Below, one piece after another: positions 1 to 11,514 of a stretch of DNA of 64,000 nt. Under the pieces are notes generated by a model, which saw only the letters and a list, made by a program, of their open reading frames with translations, ran no database searches and had not been told where the DNA came from. Positions within the stretch are counted from its first letter, which is position 1. Each line of letters starts with the position of its first letter. Position numbers and translations under genes: made by a program. Source of the stretch: Chloranthus sessilifolius (taxonomy: Eukaryota; Streptophyta; Magnoliopsida; Chloranthales; Chloranthaceae); the NCBI GenBank assembly GCA_021018995.1, contig CM037593.1:39197810-39261809 (forward strand). The letters run 5' to 3'.

Positions 1-1136
1 TCAGCGTGCAGATAGGCGTTAGTTGTGCGATGAACTGATTGATATATTGTATCCTGCCTAAGAACCCTCTAACTTCTTTTTCAGTAGATGGTGGTGGCAT
101 TTCTGTGATAGCTTTCACTTTGGTCGGATCAACCTCGATACCTCTCCTGGTGGCGATGAAGCCCAATAGTTTCCCGGACATGAAGCCAAATGCGCATTTA
201 TGAGGATTCAAATGTAACCTATACTTTCTCAGCCTCTCAAACAACTTTTGGAGGTTTATTAGATGGTCACTTCACTCCGGTGACTTGGTGATCATGTCAT
301 CGACATATACTTCGATCTCTCAATGCATCATGTTGTGAAACAGTATAGTCATGGCTCTTTGGTATGTTGCATTGGCATTCTGCAACTCGAATGGCAGGAC
401 CCTGTAGCAAAAAGTTCCTCACAGAGTGATGAACGCTGTCTTCTCTCGGTCGGCCTCTGCCGTCCTTATCTGATTGTATCCTAAGAATCTATCCATGAAT
501 GAGAGCATCCCGTGCTTAGCAGTGTTATTGATAAAGATGTCAATGTGTGGCAATGGGAAATCATCCTGCAGGCTCGCTCTGTTCAAGTTTCGAAAGTCAA
601 TGCACATACGGACCTTTCAATCCTTCTTCGATATCAGAATGATATTGGCTAGCCATTGCGGGTATTTAGATACCATGAGAAACCCCGTGTCATATTGCTT
701 GATGACCTCATCCTTAACTTTCAGCATCCACTCAGGTCGGAGTTGTCTCAATTTCTGCTTGACCGGCTTGATATCAAGGTAAAGCAGCAGCTCATGCTCA
801 ACTAAATCAGTGTCCAAGGCATGTCCTCGTAAGACCATGCAAAGACATCTTGATATGACTGAAGGAAATTGATCATGCATTTTCTTTCCTCGGGAGACAG
901 TGATGTTCCAATCTTGGTAATTTGAGGAACCTCCTCGATCCCTAAATTAACATCCCCGGTTTCCTCAACAATAGGGGTAGGGCAATGCACAAAGTCAAAA
1001 AATCGTTCAAGGAGTACATTGGGTAACTCCTCGGTGGGGATCTCATTGTCCAGACTCGTGACTCCTACCTCTTCTTCTATTTCTATAGGAAAGGGGTCGA
1101 CTTCACGTGGGACGGGCACTTCAATTAAGGCATCCT
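1..1136 (-). pseudogene. Element A reverse transcriptase region (fossil)
   Basis: This is the RT part of the Ty3/gypsy polyprotein. At 419-607 the translated minus strand contains the RT core CIDFRNLNRASLQDDFPLPH, and near 286-310 a YVDDM catalytic box follows. The N-terminal approach to RT (an acidic stretch, then a segment resembling the usual 'LSPEER...FAWSYEDMPW' lead-in) is at 802-1119. The left edge of the window cuts the domain in its thumb/connection part. The coding sequence is broken in several places and is not expected to make protein. Family known role: copies retrotransposon RNA into cDNA in virus-like particles. Confidence 0.85.
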
Positions 1137-1326
1137 TTTCTTTGATTTTATTTGGAATTTTAAAAGATAATATTTTTGGGTTTTATATATTTTATATGTT
1201 GTTGGGATTTTTGTTTTCTTTAAAAATGGTCCCATGGCAAAGCGAGTCCCTATATATACACAGTATTGCCTACCAAAGACTTGTCCAACTTTTTATATGT
1301 TGTTTTTTTTAGGTAACGAGTGCCAA
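1137..1326. other. AT-rich segment between RT lead-in and duplicated PR/G-patch block
   Basis: About 190 bases rich in T runs on the plus strand separate the RT lead-in of element A from the first duplicated unit. I see no coding similarity and no terminal repeats. It could be diverged linker or a small insertion that lost its ends. Confidence 0.4.
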
Positions 1327-1825
1327 AATTTAGGCCACTTCCTGCTTCCAGGGTTTGGGGCACAGACGCCCAGTTGCACACCTGAGATGCCACTCCTTTA
1401 CCTGTTTGGATTTGGATGGAGGGTGCTGACTGATATGGCTGTTTGGAGTCAGCCTCCATCATGTTGCCTATGGATTCATCTGAGATCCCATCCTCTAATG
1501 TCAGCATAGTCCTATGATATTCACCACAGGGAGAGTTTGTGCAGGTATGAAACGTCATTCTTCAAAGAGAGATAATGTGACCAAGTCTATTTCCAGGCCA
1601 GGATGGATGATTTGAGGATTGGTGGGGTGAACAGGTGTTGCGGGTTTGTGTGGGGTTAATTGGGCTACCCCATTCCGATCGATCTTCACAACCTCGACAC
1701 TTACAAATGAATCTCTGATGTGAGGCCTGGGACGAGATTCTTCTTCTAAATAGATTCCCTCGGGCTCTCTCTTTGGCCTCTCAGACAACTTCGGTGGGCT
1801 TGTAACCTAACCCAAATCTGATTTG

Positions 1826-1935
1826 CTGTCCACCCTTAGCCTTGACTGGTTCTCTTCTGCCTTGCAGTCTGGGCCCTAGTCCTTTTCCTTTTTTATAACC
1901 CCATTTATGGAGCATGGCCACAGCTGCTATCATTC
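1826..1935 (-). pseudogene. G-patch segment, copy 1 (element A)
   Basis: The minus-strand translation contains WGYKKGKGLGPRLQGRREPV, the glycine spacing that defines a G-patch (G-Y..GKGLG....G). G-patches bind RNA or DEAH helicases. Some retroviruses and plant gypsy elements carry one just after the protease, which is the position here. Part of a broken element. Confidence 0.75.
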
Positions 1936-2869
1936 CACTTCCATTTTTTAGAGTGATGCTTTCAGGCGGCTTGGGGATGACTATTGACACCTCATATTCA
2001 AAGCTGCAAAGGTCGATGTCTTTATCTATATGTGACACATCCAGTATTTTAGGGTTTTCATTATTGTGGGTGGCCTTTTCTTTCTCATCGTGCCCCTCTC
2101 CTATTATGGTGATAACCTTCTGTCCGGACACAAACTTGAGCTTCTGATGTAGCGTTGATGGTATCGCTCCAACTTCGTGTAACCATGGGCACCCCAGTAA
2201 TAAATTGAATGAGGACTTGATGTCCATTACCTGAAAGAGTATGGAGAAGGTCATTGGCCCAATCATGAGCTCAAGGTCAACTTCTCCTATTATCTCCCTT
2301 CTTGTATTGTCGAAACCTCGGGCACAAGTTCTTGTAGGTCTCAACATGCACGGATCTACTCCAATCTTTGCATTTAGGCCACTTCCTGCTTCCAGGGTTT
2401 GGGGCGCAGACGCCCAGTTGCACACCTGAGATGTCACTCCTTTACCTGTTTGGATTTGGATGGAGGGTGCTAACTGATATGTCTCTTTGGAGTCAACCTC
2501 CATCATGTTGACTATGGATTCATCTGAGATCCCATCCTCAAATGTCAGCATAGTCCTATGATGTTCACCACAGGGGGAGATTGTGCAGGTATGAAACATC
2601 ATTCTTCAAAGAGAGATAATGTGACAAGGTCTATTTCCAGGCCGGGATGGATGATCTGAGGATTGGTGGGGTGAACAAGTGTTGCGGGTTGGTGTGGGGT
2701 TAATTGGGTTACCCCATTCCGATCGATCTTCACAACCCCGATACTTACAAATGAATCTCTGATGTGAGGCTTGGGACGGGATTCTTCTTCTACATGGATT
2801 CCCTCGGGCTCTCTCTTTGGCCTCTCAGACTTCTTCAGTGGGCTTGTAACCTAACCCAAATCTGATCTG

Positions 2870-2977
2870 CTAGCCACCCTTAGCCTTTACTGGTTCTCTT
2901 CTGCCTTGCAGTCTAGGCCCTAGTCCTTTTCCTTTTTGATAGCCCCATTTCTGGAGCGTGGCCACAACTGCTATCAT
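2870..2977 (-). pseudogene. G-patch segment, copy 2 (element A)
   Basis: This is the second copy of the same motif (WGYQKGKGLGPRLQGRREPV), 1,044 bases from the first. It keeps all the glycines. It lies directly behind the protease part at 2980-3500 and is therefore the copy in the original arrangement. Confidence 0.75.
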
Positions 2978-3620
2978 TCCACTTCTAGTTTTTAGAGTGA
3001 TGCTTTTCGATGGCTCAGGGACGACCGTTGACACCTCATATTCAAAGTTGCAAAGGTCGGTGTCTTTATCTGTATGTGGCACATCCAATATTTTAGGGTT
3101 TTCCATATTGTGGGTGGCCTTTTCTTTCTCATCGTGCCCCTCTCCTATTATGGTGATAACCTTCTGTCCGGACACGAACTTGAGCTTCTGATGTAGCGTT
3201 GATGGTATCGCTCCAACTTCATGTAACCATGGGCACCCCAGTAATAAATTGAATGAGGACTTGATGTCCATTACCTGAAAGAGTATGGAGAAGGTCATTG
3301 GCCCAATCATGAGCACAAGGTCAACTTCTCCTATTATCTCCCTTCTCGTATTGTCGAAACCTCAGGCACAAGTTCTTGTAGGTCTCAACATACACGGATC
3401 TACTCCAATCTTTGTGGCCGTTCTCAAAGGGCATACATTCAGCACAGACCCATTATCAATTAACACCAAGGGGATTATTATGTTTTCAAATTCCATAGTG
3501 ATATTGAGGGATTTTGGGTGACTATTTCTCTCCTCCGATAAATTGGCATCCGAAAATGAAATGGCATTGGGAGCCATCACCTGTCCAATTATCTGCCCAA
3601 CTTGACTTGGGCTCACCTAG
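2978..3620 (-). pseudogene. Element A aspartic protease region (fossil)
   Basis: The minus-strand translation near 3436-3475 has the hydrophobic-D-x-G-S motif (LVLIDNGSVLNV) of retropepsin-like proteases, followed by a leucine- and glycine-rich second half (LLLGCPWLHEVGAIPS). It lies between gag and the G-patch, as expected. The second half is also present in the duplicated unit at 1936-2340. Broken fossil. Confidence 0.75.
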
Positions 3621-3639
3621 AGAGATACGTGCACATTTT

Positions 3640-6600
3640 TTAACACCCCCATTAGGCTTCAAAGTGAAGTGGGGATGTTATTAATAAGTCCCAGATTGTG
3701 ATATGAGCTGGCATTCTTCTCAGTTGAGTCTCCAATATGTGTTCTCTACTTATTTTCTCGAATGGGTTCACTACACTATCCTTCTTTCCCTCTGGCAAGG
3801 CTTGTGTTGCTGCTGGTGCCTTTGGCTGTTTAGAGATCTTCTCAGATCTGGTGACAAAGTTCATTGCTCCTTCCCTCCGGCGGTCGGTAATGGTATCTGT
3901 CTGTTCATAGCTGAGCGGGACTTAATGATGATTATAGGTTGGTCCCGAAATCTGAAATAGAGCGGCTACTAGTATCTGATGTGCTTGTAATGATGGCTCA
4001 GGAAGGGTGGGGAATACCTGGTTTACCTCGGTGATGGATGGGCAGGTGGAAAAAGTAGGCCTAGTTGGGGTGATGAGGTTGGTGGATGGTTGCACCGGGG
4101 GTAATGGGGTAGGAGTGGACCACTGATAATTAATAGGAGGTGGTGGGATATGGGGGATATGATGGGCTATTGGGTAATTGGTGGGGGTGGCAGTGTACGG
4201 TTGGTAGGAATTTATTTGAACATAGTTCACAGGATCTGGTACTGGGAAGTATGCCCTGAGGCCCAAGGGTTCTACCTGAGGTATAGGGTTGGGGAAGTAA
4301 TCGGCTAAATTCAGGAGTTCAATTACCCAACACTTCTGTCTTCACCGTTTCTCTGCCTTGGTGCTACAAAACTTTCTCGGTTGCTGATGTAATCCGACGG
4401 GTCAAATTCAAATTCCTCAACACCTTCCTCTATCATCCCAACAGTGGGTCTCTGACCTGCTCCTCCGATAGGGTGTGGAGGCAATGGTGCTTGGTGTATA
4501 TTTGTGTGTTGGTTCACTTCAAAAGGTGCAGGGGCAATAATTTTTCCAGCATCAATTAAATCTTATATAGCATGCTTCAATGGGAGGCAACGATCAGTTG
4601 GGTGACCCGGACCCTGGTGAAAAATACAATGAGTGTTGGAGTCATAGTTCCTCGGGATGGGATTCAGAGGAGGTTGTGGTTGTAGGGCTGTGACCAATCC
4701 ATTTTCTATTAATAAAGGTAAAAGTACATTCAAAGATTGCCCTAGGGGTGTAAAAACTTGGTCGTAGCGGGCCCTTCTCTGCTCTAGAGTCATCTGCATT
4801 CCCTGTCTATTCCCGGCTCTATGTACCAGCTCGTTTCTAATTGGCAGTGGCTGTGCAGTTTTAAATTGAAAGGGGGTGATACAGGTGTTGGGCCTTACGT
4901 TGGTTACATTTTGTACATCTACCCCTGCTCTTTTCTCATTTCCCTGGTCTAAAAACCTTCTGACCTTGCTGGCTCCACCAGGTATGCTCTTGCTTAAATG
5001 ACCCTCCCTGATAGATCCTCGCAATGATTGGCATTTCAGACCAAATTAGTAAAGCTAGACTGCTGTTGGTACACTAAGAAGTCCGAGTTCACTGGGAAAG
5101 TATTCTATGAAATCATCTCAATTTGTTCGTCATCAGGTATCCTATTCCTTACCTGAGTTGCCAGTGCTCTCCAACACCCTAAATAATCGTTGAAGGTTTT
5201 CATTCGGGTTCTACTTTAATCGGGCCAAGTCTGATTTGCATGGTTCAATGTCTATATTGTAGACATACTACTCTTGAAATAAGTGCATCAAGTTTTTATC
5301 ATAGATGGTTCTAAGGATGTGAAGCACCTCAAAGCCGGACCAATTAAACTCTTTTGAAAGACCTTTATCAGTAGTCTTTCGTCCCCTCCATATTGGCACA
5401 TGTCCCCACAGTAGGACTTGAGGTATGCAATAGGGTTGCCAGTGTCGTTATACTTATCAAAAATTGGCATTTTAAATTTTGGGGGCAAGGGGACCTCAGT
5501 GAATAAACACAAATCTGAGAAGTCTGTGATGTGGATTTCAGCATCGCCCATTTTTAATAACTGCTTCTGAATTTTATCAAGTTGTTCTTTCAACTGCTCT
5601 GATTCCTTAGACATGGGGGCCATCTTTTCAACAGTCGGTCGAGATTCACTCTGGGATATTAAGGGGTTGGTTATTACGGGTCGTGGATTAATGTTGGCCA
5701 ATGCCCCAACATACGCCCCACTGTTCCTAATCTCATCCTCTGCATACTGTTGGTCCATGTATGGTGGAGTGAGGGGGGGACTCTCCTGTGGTGTATCATG
5801 GACTGGATGGGAATAGACTGAATGGGGGTCAGGTGAGACCATTGAATGTGAGGGAAATTTTACAAAGTGATGGGATGAGTGGAAGTTAGATTTTGGGGTG
5901 GGGCCTAATGGGGCCATTGGGTATGGGGAAAAGCCTGAAGATGACTTTGGGGTGTGGAGGCATGGGTGAATTGGAGTGATGCAGGGCCTGGTGGGCCTTT
6001 GGATATATGGGCCAGGCCCAGTGGGCCCTGATGGGTTTGGCTCATCGGCCATTGGTGGGTATGGGCCATGGGCCCCTAGATGGTATGGATGATGGGGGGT
6101 TGATGGGGGTCATGGGAGAATAAGGCATGGAGGCTTGATAAGGTATGGGATGGATCCATGGCTGTGTGGTGTGGATGAGAGGGGGTGTTTTGGGAGGCCT
6201 TCCACCTAGTGTAGGCCTGGACCATCTCCTCCATCATGGCCATCGGAGAGGAATCAGATGGAGATGGTGTATTTATGGGATGGAGGGGTATGGATGGGGT
6301 GGAAGTGGTGGGGAAATTAGACCTGGCCCTGGTAAAATTGGGCATGACCTGGGTAAGTGGTGGAATATGGAGTGGGTTAGAGAAACTAGGTGGGGAATTG
6401 GTGAATGTGGATCGGTCGGGTCTATGTTGGGATGAAGAATGGGGCATAGATGTGGGGGACGAGAGAGAGATTCTGGTCATGACCCCGGTAAAAATGGACA
6501 TGACCTGGGTAGATGGAGAGATGTATGGGGGATTGGTAAATTGGATGTTGCATGGGTAGATGCTGGTGGATCGGGTATGTGTTGGGAAAATGGGAAATGG

Positions 6601-6925
6601 GGCATGGATGCAAAGATGGGAAATTGGGTCGGGTTTTGAATGGGTGTGGAGGGAAGATGAGATGGGTTGGGAATGGCCATGGATGAGGGCATGGCTTGGG
6701 AAAATGGGGAATGGGGGGTTGGACTTTGGACATTTTGGGAAGTGGTAGATGGGAAAATGGGGGTGCCAAATGGGCCGGTAATGGTGAAGGGTGATTGGGT
6801 GAGGGGGACGGAAGTAAACATTTCTTCCGTATGGGAGTGAGTCGAGGAATGCAGCGGGGATGAATCGGGATCGGCGTATGCCGGATCCACAGCCCACAAC
6901 ATGGCTCGGTATCGGGTTGGGGCAC
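3640..6925 (-). pseudogene. Element A gag region with zinc knuckle (fossil)
   Basis: This is the Gag region of a Tat-like element. From its 5' side come a long Pro/Ser/His-rich N-terminal part (about 5750-6925) and a coiled-coil-like stretch rich in Glu/Gln/Lys (about 5540-5640). The conserved capsid start (PPKFKMPIFDKYNDTGNP, about 5430-5490) follows, then a knuckle HCIFHQGPGHPTDRC at about 4580-4632. A second Pro-rich tail lies at 3922-4520. The very biased composition makes the opposite strand open as well (Gly/Trp-rich), but those frames are shadows. The region holds several breaks and is not functional. Confidence 0.8.
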
Positions 6926-7603
6926 GGGTGGGGCCCGTAAAGCTTCCTCCTTCTTCCCCTAGGGGATGACGGAGGGCAAGACGATGCCGTTATGCCGACA
7001 CCACAAAACTCTATATTTTTTGGGTTTTTTGATTATATAATTGTTTTGAAATTTTTATAAGTGAAGTGAACAAGGATTTTGAGGCCTTTGAATTCCCTTC
7101 TCTGGTCGCTTTCGTACCCTAAATAGGACCAGTGGTAAAGACTTCGATGCACTTTGAAAGAGTCAAAGGAAAACCCTTTGATCTATTACAAGCACGGAAA
7201 TCAATGTAAACAACCTGATCCCTCAGAGCAGGTAAAAAAGAAGTCACCTCCTCTATGGGCCAGCATTCACCATTGGAATATGTTTGCGAAAACGTAAATG
7301 CACACGTAGGCCTGTCAATCGGCTAAGGAGCTTTAAATGACGTAAATGTCAAGAAATTTAAATGCGATGTGCAAGTAGGCCCGCCAATCAGCTAAGGCAC
7401 TTTAAATGACGGAAATGTAAAGAAAAGTAAGGACTGCACAAGTAGGCCCGCCAATCGGCTAAGGCACGAAAATGACGTAAAATTAAGGGTGAGTAAAATA
7501 CTGTAATTGTAGGGGTGAGTAAAAACAGTAAAAAAAATAGCAAAAAAGGTTAGTAAAATAAAAAACAAAAGGCCAAAATTCAAGGGGAAGCTCTACTAGC
7601 TAC
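6926..7603 (-). other. Element A untranslated leader with three-copy 67-69 bp repeat
   Basis: Non-coding leader between PBS and gag. At about 7300-7490 a unit containing GTAGGCCCGCCAATCGGCTA occurs three times (starts near 7306, 7375 and 7442). No gene seen. Confidence 0.7.
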
Positions 7604-7621
7604 TCCCCAGCAGAGTCGCCA
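7604..7621 (-). promoter_or_regulatory. Primer-binding site of element A
   Basis: The minus strand reads TGGCGACTCTGCTGGGGA, starting with TGG as the complement of a tRNA CCA end. It lies four bases inside the LTR edge. Tat/Ogre elements are reported to use tRNA-Arg. I did not verify the exact tRNA. Confidence 0.75.
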
Positions 7622-7625
7622 TATA

Positions 7626-9737
7626 TGCAACCATGGATTCTCATCGAGCTCGTCATGACAATGCGCACTCTCGAAATGTTTGGAGTCACCACCCGAATCT
7701 TTTGCTGTCCTGAGAAACCTAAAATCAATATTCAAGGAACCGAAGTGCTAAATATGACTCTGAATCACCGGACTACGCGAAAGGCTCTTGGGTAGGGGCT
7801 TCGGTTATCGATTAGGAAGGTATTAGGCACCCGATCAACCCTCTTAATGTGGTCTCTACTTATGGTCAAAACAAAAATAAAAATAAAGAAGCAACAAGCC
7901 CTTCCTTTTGCCTTTAAGGCACTAAGATCCTATTTTCCTACCGAGATTATGGTAGCATAACGGCACAAATGCGAGGATAGAGAAAGAACCGAGAAGGTAG
8001 AGGAATAGAGGAGAGAGTCGGAGCTCTCGGGCCCTTGTTGCACCGTTGTGGACCTTTGCGTAGGTGTGCTTCAGTGAGCTTCCAATGGCTTGTATGGTTA
8101 GAACAAAGGTTCTAGCTCCTAGGGCTTAATAGCTAAGAGGTAGAGAGGGAAGGATAGAGGATAGCTCTCACCTAAACTATGGGATTTTTCATGGAAGAGG
8201 GGGTCTAAAGTAAACTTTTAGGGATAATTTTAAAATAACCCCTAAACTTACACTCCGTTATCAATAGCGCACCTAAACTATTGATAATATTAAATAGGCA
8301 CCCAAAGTACACTTAAGTTCATCAACTAAACCCCTACCATTACCTTCCGTTAATGACTGAACGGAAAACATTGAGTTGGCATACAACTCAGCAAAATAGC
8401 GTACATGGCACCCAACGTGGTTTCAAAATATCCCCTGAACTTTCACCCCATCATCAATAACGCACCTAATTAATGGGTGCCACGTACGTTATTTTGTTGG
8501 GTTGTATGCCAACTCAGCATTTTCCGTTAAGCCATTAACAGAATGTGACGGCAGGGGTTTAGTTGATGAACTTAAGTGTACTTTGGGTGCTTATTTGATA
8601 TTATCGATAGTTTAGGTGCGCTATTGATGAAGGGGTGTAAGTTCAGGGGTTATTCTAAAATTTTCCCAAACTTTTAAGTTCTAGAATTTGTATGGAGAAT
8701 GGTGCACCAAAGGGAGAGGGAACTCTTTCGTAATTTTTTCTCTCTTATGTAAATTTTCAAGTCTTTATAAAGAGAGGGGTGCCTCAGTTTTTTTAGGAAA
8801 AGGAGAGGTTAGGAGGGTGTTTAGAGGCTAAGTCGATTTAGGAATTAGGTAATCTAGCCATCTAAGGTTTTCTAGGGTTTTTGGAGCCTTCAAAAGTGTG
8901 AAAGCTAGCTCTAATGGTGGATGATAGGTTAGAGCTTTAAGTCACTCAAAGGGTTGCAAATAGAATAGGAATGAGTGCAACAAAACAAGCAAAACATGCC
9001 CAAGAGATCAAGATGGTCAACAAGTTAAACCCTAATCTCGAAATTCGAGCAGAAAACCCAAGGTTATTATAGCTAAGCCTGGTGCAACTAATAGATGCGC
9101 CAAACTTAGGTATAGTAAAACAGTGCCCAACAGTGGTTTAGGAAGTTCACTAGCCCGTGGGGGGGCCTACATAAGGCTGGTGCAACTATTACTTGCTCCA
9201 AGCCATTTCTGGAAAGAAATGGTTTGGCGCAAGTATTAGTTGTGCCAAGTTCATAGGGATCCTTGCGAAGCTTCTCTCGTGGTTCCAAATGAACTTCTCG
9301 ATAGGTTCTCATGTGGTTCAATGTAGGCCTCGCGAGGTTCAGTTGATGCCTATTTTTATGCCCAAACATTGAATCGCTGTAACTTTTGATGTATAGCTCG
9401 GATTGTGGCAATTCTTGGCTTGTTTGAAAGCTAGAGACTTCTACTTTTCAATGCTATAAGATTCAATTGTAGTAGGAGATCTCAGCTAGTCTCCATGCAC
9501 CACTCTTTGATCATTACCCGGGAAAGACTAGGTATGGGTTCGAAAGGGATTTTAAAGGTTCGGATTGGTTTCTAAAGGCTCGGGGAGTTTTCTAAGGGAT
9601 CAGGGGTGATTCCTAAGGTTTTAGGATGACCCTTAAGGTTTTGGGAAGGTTCCTAAGGGTTTGATACATGCCATCGGCCATGCGCCTCTCTCAAAGTGTG
9701 TTTCAATCGGGCCTTGGGCCAAATTTGGATGTCTACA
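7626..9737 (-). repeat. 5' LTR of element A
   Basis: On the minus strand it starts TGTAGACA (9737) and ends GGTTGCA (7626), next to the PBS. A TATA-like CTTTATAAAG lies near 8763-8772 on the minus strand. The segment at about 7650-7860 resembles the conserved inner LTR part of Tat elements. The partner LTR is outside the window, so age cannot be measured here. It contains a nested foldback element at 8221-8667. The bases 9738-9742 (ATCTT) are the expected target duplication, unverified. Confidence 0.75.
8221..8667. mobile_element. MULE-type foldback MITE, 447 bp, with 9-bp TSD
   Basis: The element is flanked by perfect 9-bp direct repeats AAACTTTTA (8212-8220 and 8668-8676). Its ends are inverted: GGGATAATTTTAAAATAACC on the left and GGGAAAATTTTAGAATAACC on the right when reverse-complemented. 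The inverted arms are about 200 bases each, so nearly the whole element folds back. A 9-bp duplication and GGG-starting ends point to a Mutator-like (MULE) non-autonomous element. No coding capacity. It inserted into the LTR of element A. Confidence 0.9.
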
Positions 9738-10092
9738 ATCTTAAGTAAATTCTCAAACTTTCAAAAAAAAAAAAAAAACAAATATTTCCAAAAAGATTAG
9801 CGAATAAATAAAAACAAATACATAGACTCCTATCAATCAAAATTCACTTATTGCCCCGACTCGTTCATTCCCCTGGGAAACCGAACAATGAATATATTCA
9901 ACTTTGAGAAATCTCAAATGCCCACTGGAAAGGGACGCCTGACGCGCCATCTGTGTGAGCAATGACGTGCCCGGCCTGACATGATTTGCGAAAGCTTTCA
10001 CCATTACATGACATTTTATTATCTGTCTTTGGACCTTGTCTATGGACATTCGTATGACGCACCCTGGTACCTCAACTACGTCATTTTCCTCT

Positions 10093-10330
10093 GTTTGACT
10101 GCCCCTTGCAATAGGTCGCGACATGCGTCGGGATGTCCCTTACACCCACAGATTTGGATATGATGATTCTCCTTTACGTTTGACTGTCACTGGCAGCAGG
10201 CCCCATGCAACGGGATGCCCCTTGCACTCATAGATTAGGATACATTGACTTCCCTCGTTGACTGCTATTCGCAGCACGTCGCGATACGCGACGGATGCCC
10301 TCCCACATCTATGGCTAGGAATACGCCTTT
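10093..10330 (+). repeat. Three diverged tandem repeats, about 77-80 bp, in element E 3' tail
   Basis: Each unit begins with a variant of TTTGACTG, contains a GCAGCA/GCAATA-GGTCGCGA type core and ends in a variant of TTGGATATGATG. Units start near 10093, 10178 and 10258. The units are diverged and look non-coding. Confidence 0.65.
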
Positions 10331-10508
10331 CGACAGCTACCACTGGGCCCCCGAATGTTCCATTTTAGCTTGTGCTGATAGATAAGAAAGTCAAGCATGT
10401 CACGTCAGCATCTCTAGTTCACATTTGTGATTTGCCAAGAAGAATAAGAAGGCACCCTCAGGAGAGGGGTGCCTACTTCGACGCGCTCTTACTTCGTAAG
10501 AGCGCACC

Positions 10509-10521
10509 GATGAGGGGCATC
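10509..10521 (+). promoter_or_regulatory. Polypurine tract of element E
   Basis: GATGAGGGGCATC lies directly before the TGTAGACA start of the LTR. This is the purine-rich plus-strand primer position, with the GGGGCATC form common in Tat elements. Confidence 0.65.
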
Positions 10522-10639
10522 TGTAGACACCCCCATTTTGCCCACTCGAAGTATATAAGTTTGTTCAGTCAACCTTTGACCTTGACTGTGACTATTAAAA
10601 AAGGACTTACCTTCTCTAAGGGTTTCGAAACCCTAATGC

Positions 10640-10880
10640 AGGGACCACATACTGAAACAATAGTGTTGGCTGAACGGAGGCTGAAACAATAGCTCTACGG
10701 CTCAGACCCTATGAGCCTAATAAGGGACTATATACTTAAACAATAATATGTGGCTGAACACAGACTGAAACAATAGCTCTATGACTCAGACCCCATAACC
10801 CCAAAAGAATGAACTATATACTAAAATAATATTACATAGCCAGAACGCAGGCTGAAACAATACTCTTGCGCCTTGGACCC
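10640..10880 (+). repeat. About 85-bp tandem repeat, roughly 2.7 units, in LTR U3 of element E
   Basis: Units begin near 10641 (GGGACCACATACTGAAACAA), 10725 and 10811. Each contains GGCTGAAACAATA and a CTCAGACCC segment. Repeats of this kind in U3 often act as enhancer-like modules; that is inference. Confidence 0.7.
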
Positions 10881-11514
10881 GACCTGAACTCGGGATAATC
10901 CTGAATTATGTGCATCGAACCATGCACTCAATTCGATTGAACGCCCCACCACTAGTGCTCAATCAATCCTGTTAGACCAAACTTCCCCTCTCTTAGACCA
11001 CCTCGAGACCCGATTGCACGCCCCAACAAGTGCGCGCAATCAGATTAAGCGTCCCATCACCGATGCTTAATTGGTCTATTTCAGACCTGGTCTCTAACTC
11101 TTAAGGCAACCAAAACTCCATGATTAAATGCACTTAGTACAACATTCAATCGAATTGTGCATTCTAAGCTGGGCGCGCAATTAGTCTAATCAGACTAGGA
11201 CTGGGACACCCCGGCGGAGTCAGTCAGCCGGTCACTCACTGAGTTAGTCACCGACTCAAAGTGGTTAAGCGCTTGATACAGGGTGCACAACTCAATTAAG
11301 CACCCCAGATAGGGCACGTAATTAAAGTTGATCGACTAATTACACGCACCCCACAGGACGCATAATTAGTAAAATACCTATAAATAGACCCCCTTACCAT
11401 GACCTAAAAAGAACAACAATGACTTTGAGATTCAAGTTTCGAGTTCCTTGTCTTCAAGCTTAGGATTTTGAGATTCCTCTTTGCAGCCCCGGCCTTTGGT
11501 ATAATTTTCCTTCT

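Larger units (their letters stand above)
1327..3412 (-). repeat. Tandem duplication, two units of about 1,043 bp, spanning protease end and G-patch of element A
   Basis: Unit 1 runs about 1327-2369 and unit 2 about 2370-3412. Both begin with TTAGGCCACTTCCTGCTTCC and end near the sequence CGGATCTACTCCAATCTTTG. Matching landmarks are offset by 1,043-1,044 bases throughout. In a 225-base sample I count about 13 differences (roughly 6 %). The sequence that follows unit 2 (protease core) does not follow unit 1, so the duplication joins the unit's own end to its start. It duplicates the C-terminal protease part and the G-patch of this fossil element. Confidence 0.9.
1..9737 (-). mobile_element. Element A: Tat-like Ty3/gypsy LTR retrotransposon, 3' part beyond the window
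   Basis: Read on the minus strand, the order is 5' LTR (9737 to 7626), primer-binding site, leader, gag with a zinc knuckle, aspartic protease, G-patch segment and reverse transcriptase, which runs off the left edge. The gag domain, the CxxH-type knuckle followed by a Leu-Lys pair, and the PBS TGGCGACTCTGCTGGGGA are what Tat/Ogre-type plant elements show. RNase H, integrase and the 3' LTR must lie beyond position 1. The element is a broken fossil with many interruptions across gag-pol. It also carries a tandem duplication of about 1.04 kb and a foldback DNA element in its LTR. It lies inside element E, because E-type sequence starts right after the outer LTR end at 9737. Lineage assignment is from memory of the family, not from a tree. 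Confidence 0.85.

Noticed and set aside
5613-6760. Long Gly/Trp-rich plus-strand open frames opposite element A gag
   Set aside because: They are mirror frames of a C-rich, Pro/Ser-rich coding strand; no start context or homology.
10093-10330. CRISPR-like array
   Set aside because: Only three diverged contiguous units of 77-80 bp in a plant retroelement, without repeat-spacer structure.
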